NCBI GenBank assembly: GCA_039796575.1
Contig: JBDKJP010000012.1
Coordinates: 1 to 30,204 of the forward strand
Source of the DNA: UBA668 sp039796575
GTDB taxonomy: Bacteria; Actinomycetota; Acidimicrobiia; Acidimicrobiales; Ilumatobacteraceae
Length of the DNA stretch: 30,204 nucleotides
Direction: 5' to 3'
Shown: piece by piece, positions 30,013-30,204 of the stretch
How the letters are laid out: each line of letters opens with the position of its first letter
Position numbering within the stretch: the stretch's first letter is position 1
Program-made: the position numbers and the translations under genes
The notes under the pieces: model-generated
The model's input: the letters and a program-made list of their open reading frames with translations, nothing else
What the model was told of the DNA's origin: nothing
Databases searched by the model: none

Positions 30013-30204
30013 TCACAGCCCGTCGACGAACCAGCCGCCCGTGTCGATGATGAAGTGCGCCGCGACCGTGGTGTACAGGCACACCGTGCCGGCGGCGGAG
30101 GTGCGGGTGACCGCGACGTTCGACGTGGTCTGACCGACGGTGAACGCGATGTTCGCCACGGTCGGCCGCGGCTGGTCGCACGGGTACACGGTGGCCGAGC
30201 CCGC
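30013..30204 (-). CDS. C-terminal part of a secreted protein (5' end beyond the window)
   Basis: The last 63 codons of a minus-strand gene, stop TGA at 30013-30015, open through the window edge at 30204. The segment TVYPCDQPRPTVANIAFTVG ... GTVCLYTTVAAHFIIDTGGW is a beta-rich motif seen at the C-termini of many large secreted actinobacterial proteins, with two Cys likely to pair. The full domain layout cannot be seen. Convergent with the sigma-partner gene with no gap between stops. Confidence 0.75.
   Translation of the reverse strand, partial: AGSATVYPCDQPRPTVANIAFTVGQTTSNVAVTRTSAAGTVCLYTTVAAHFIIDTGGWFVDGL

Overview
This is chromosomal DNA from a GC-rich actinobacterium. The proteins look most like Acidimicrobiia (Ilumatobacter-type), but that placement is inference from protein character only. 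Evidence for Actinomycetota: the order recA - miaB - miaA - dapF - hflX - lexA / LysM gene - nrdR matches the mycobacterial layout; the LexA boxes are of the actinobacterial CGAAC-N4-GTTCG type; a B12-dependent NrdJ is present; and many genes appear leaderless, with a -10 element (xAnnnT) 6-9 nt before the start codon. I see no insertion sequence, prophage, CRISPR array or other mobile element. Genes are packed with very short spacers.

Layout. 1-8407: mixed metabolic genes, largely in divergent pairs: a 36-aa membrane peptide, a crotonase-family enzyme, a secreted membrane-anchored protein, rpe, a TrmA/RlmD-type rRNA methyltransferase, a translationally coupled pair of flavodoxin-fold oxidoreductases, an MFS transporter, an SDR, a GNAT and a quinone-oxidoreductase-type MDR. 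8412-8644: a strong hairpin terminator, then tRNA-Lys(CUU) and tRNA-His(GUG) on the minus strand. 8766-11496: a glutamate-1-semialdehyde-aminomutase-like class III aminotransferase, a four-helix membrane protein and a DUF983 protein. 11497-21253: the DNA-damage, translation and lysine/peptidoglycan block (recA, a VOC protein where recX is often found, miaB, miaA, dapF, hflX, dapC, a proline-rich membrane protein, lexA, a LysM membrane protein, nrdR). 21250-25131: a lipoprotein M14 peptidase coupled to nrdR, a RibD-C reductase and a molybdopterin oxidoreductase. 25132-25681: a 550-bp non-coding region. 25682-28549: nrdJ, closed by a long hairpin. 28683-30204: an ECF-type sigma factor overlapping its membrane partner, and the C-terminal end of a secreted protein running off the window.

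How it works together. The most informative part is regulatory. recA has two apparent promoters: one with a LexA box in its -35/spacer, and a second that fits the LexA-independent (PafBC/RecA-NDp) layout. The same 18-nt block, CGAAACCCTGTCACACCC, recurs before the LysM gene, which is also flanked by LexA boxes shared with lexA. Both damage circuits therefore seem to converge on recA and on a probable cell-division checkpoint protein. NrdR is encoded next to that checkpoint, and tandem NrdR-box-like sites 42 bp apart lie at the nrdJ start region, tying dNTP supply to the same neighbourhood. Upstream of nrdJ is a 119-nt element closed by a perfect 14-bp inverted repeat with a nested multi-helix arm; it is the best candidate here for an undescribed structured RNA.
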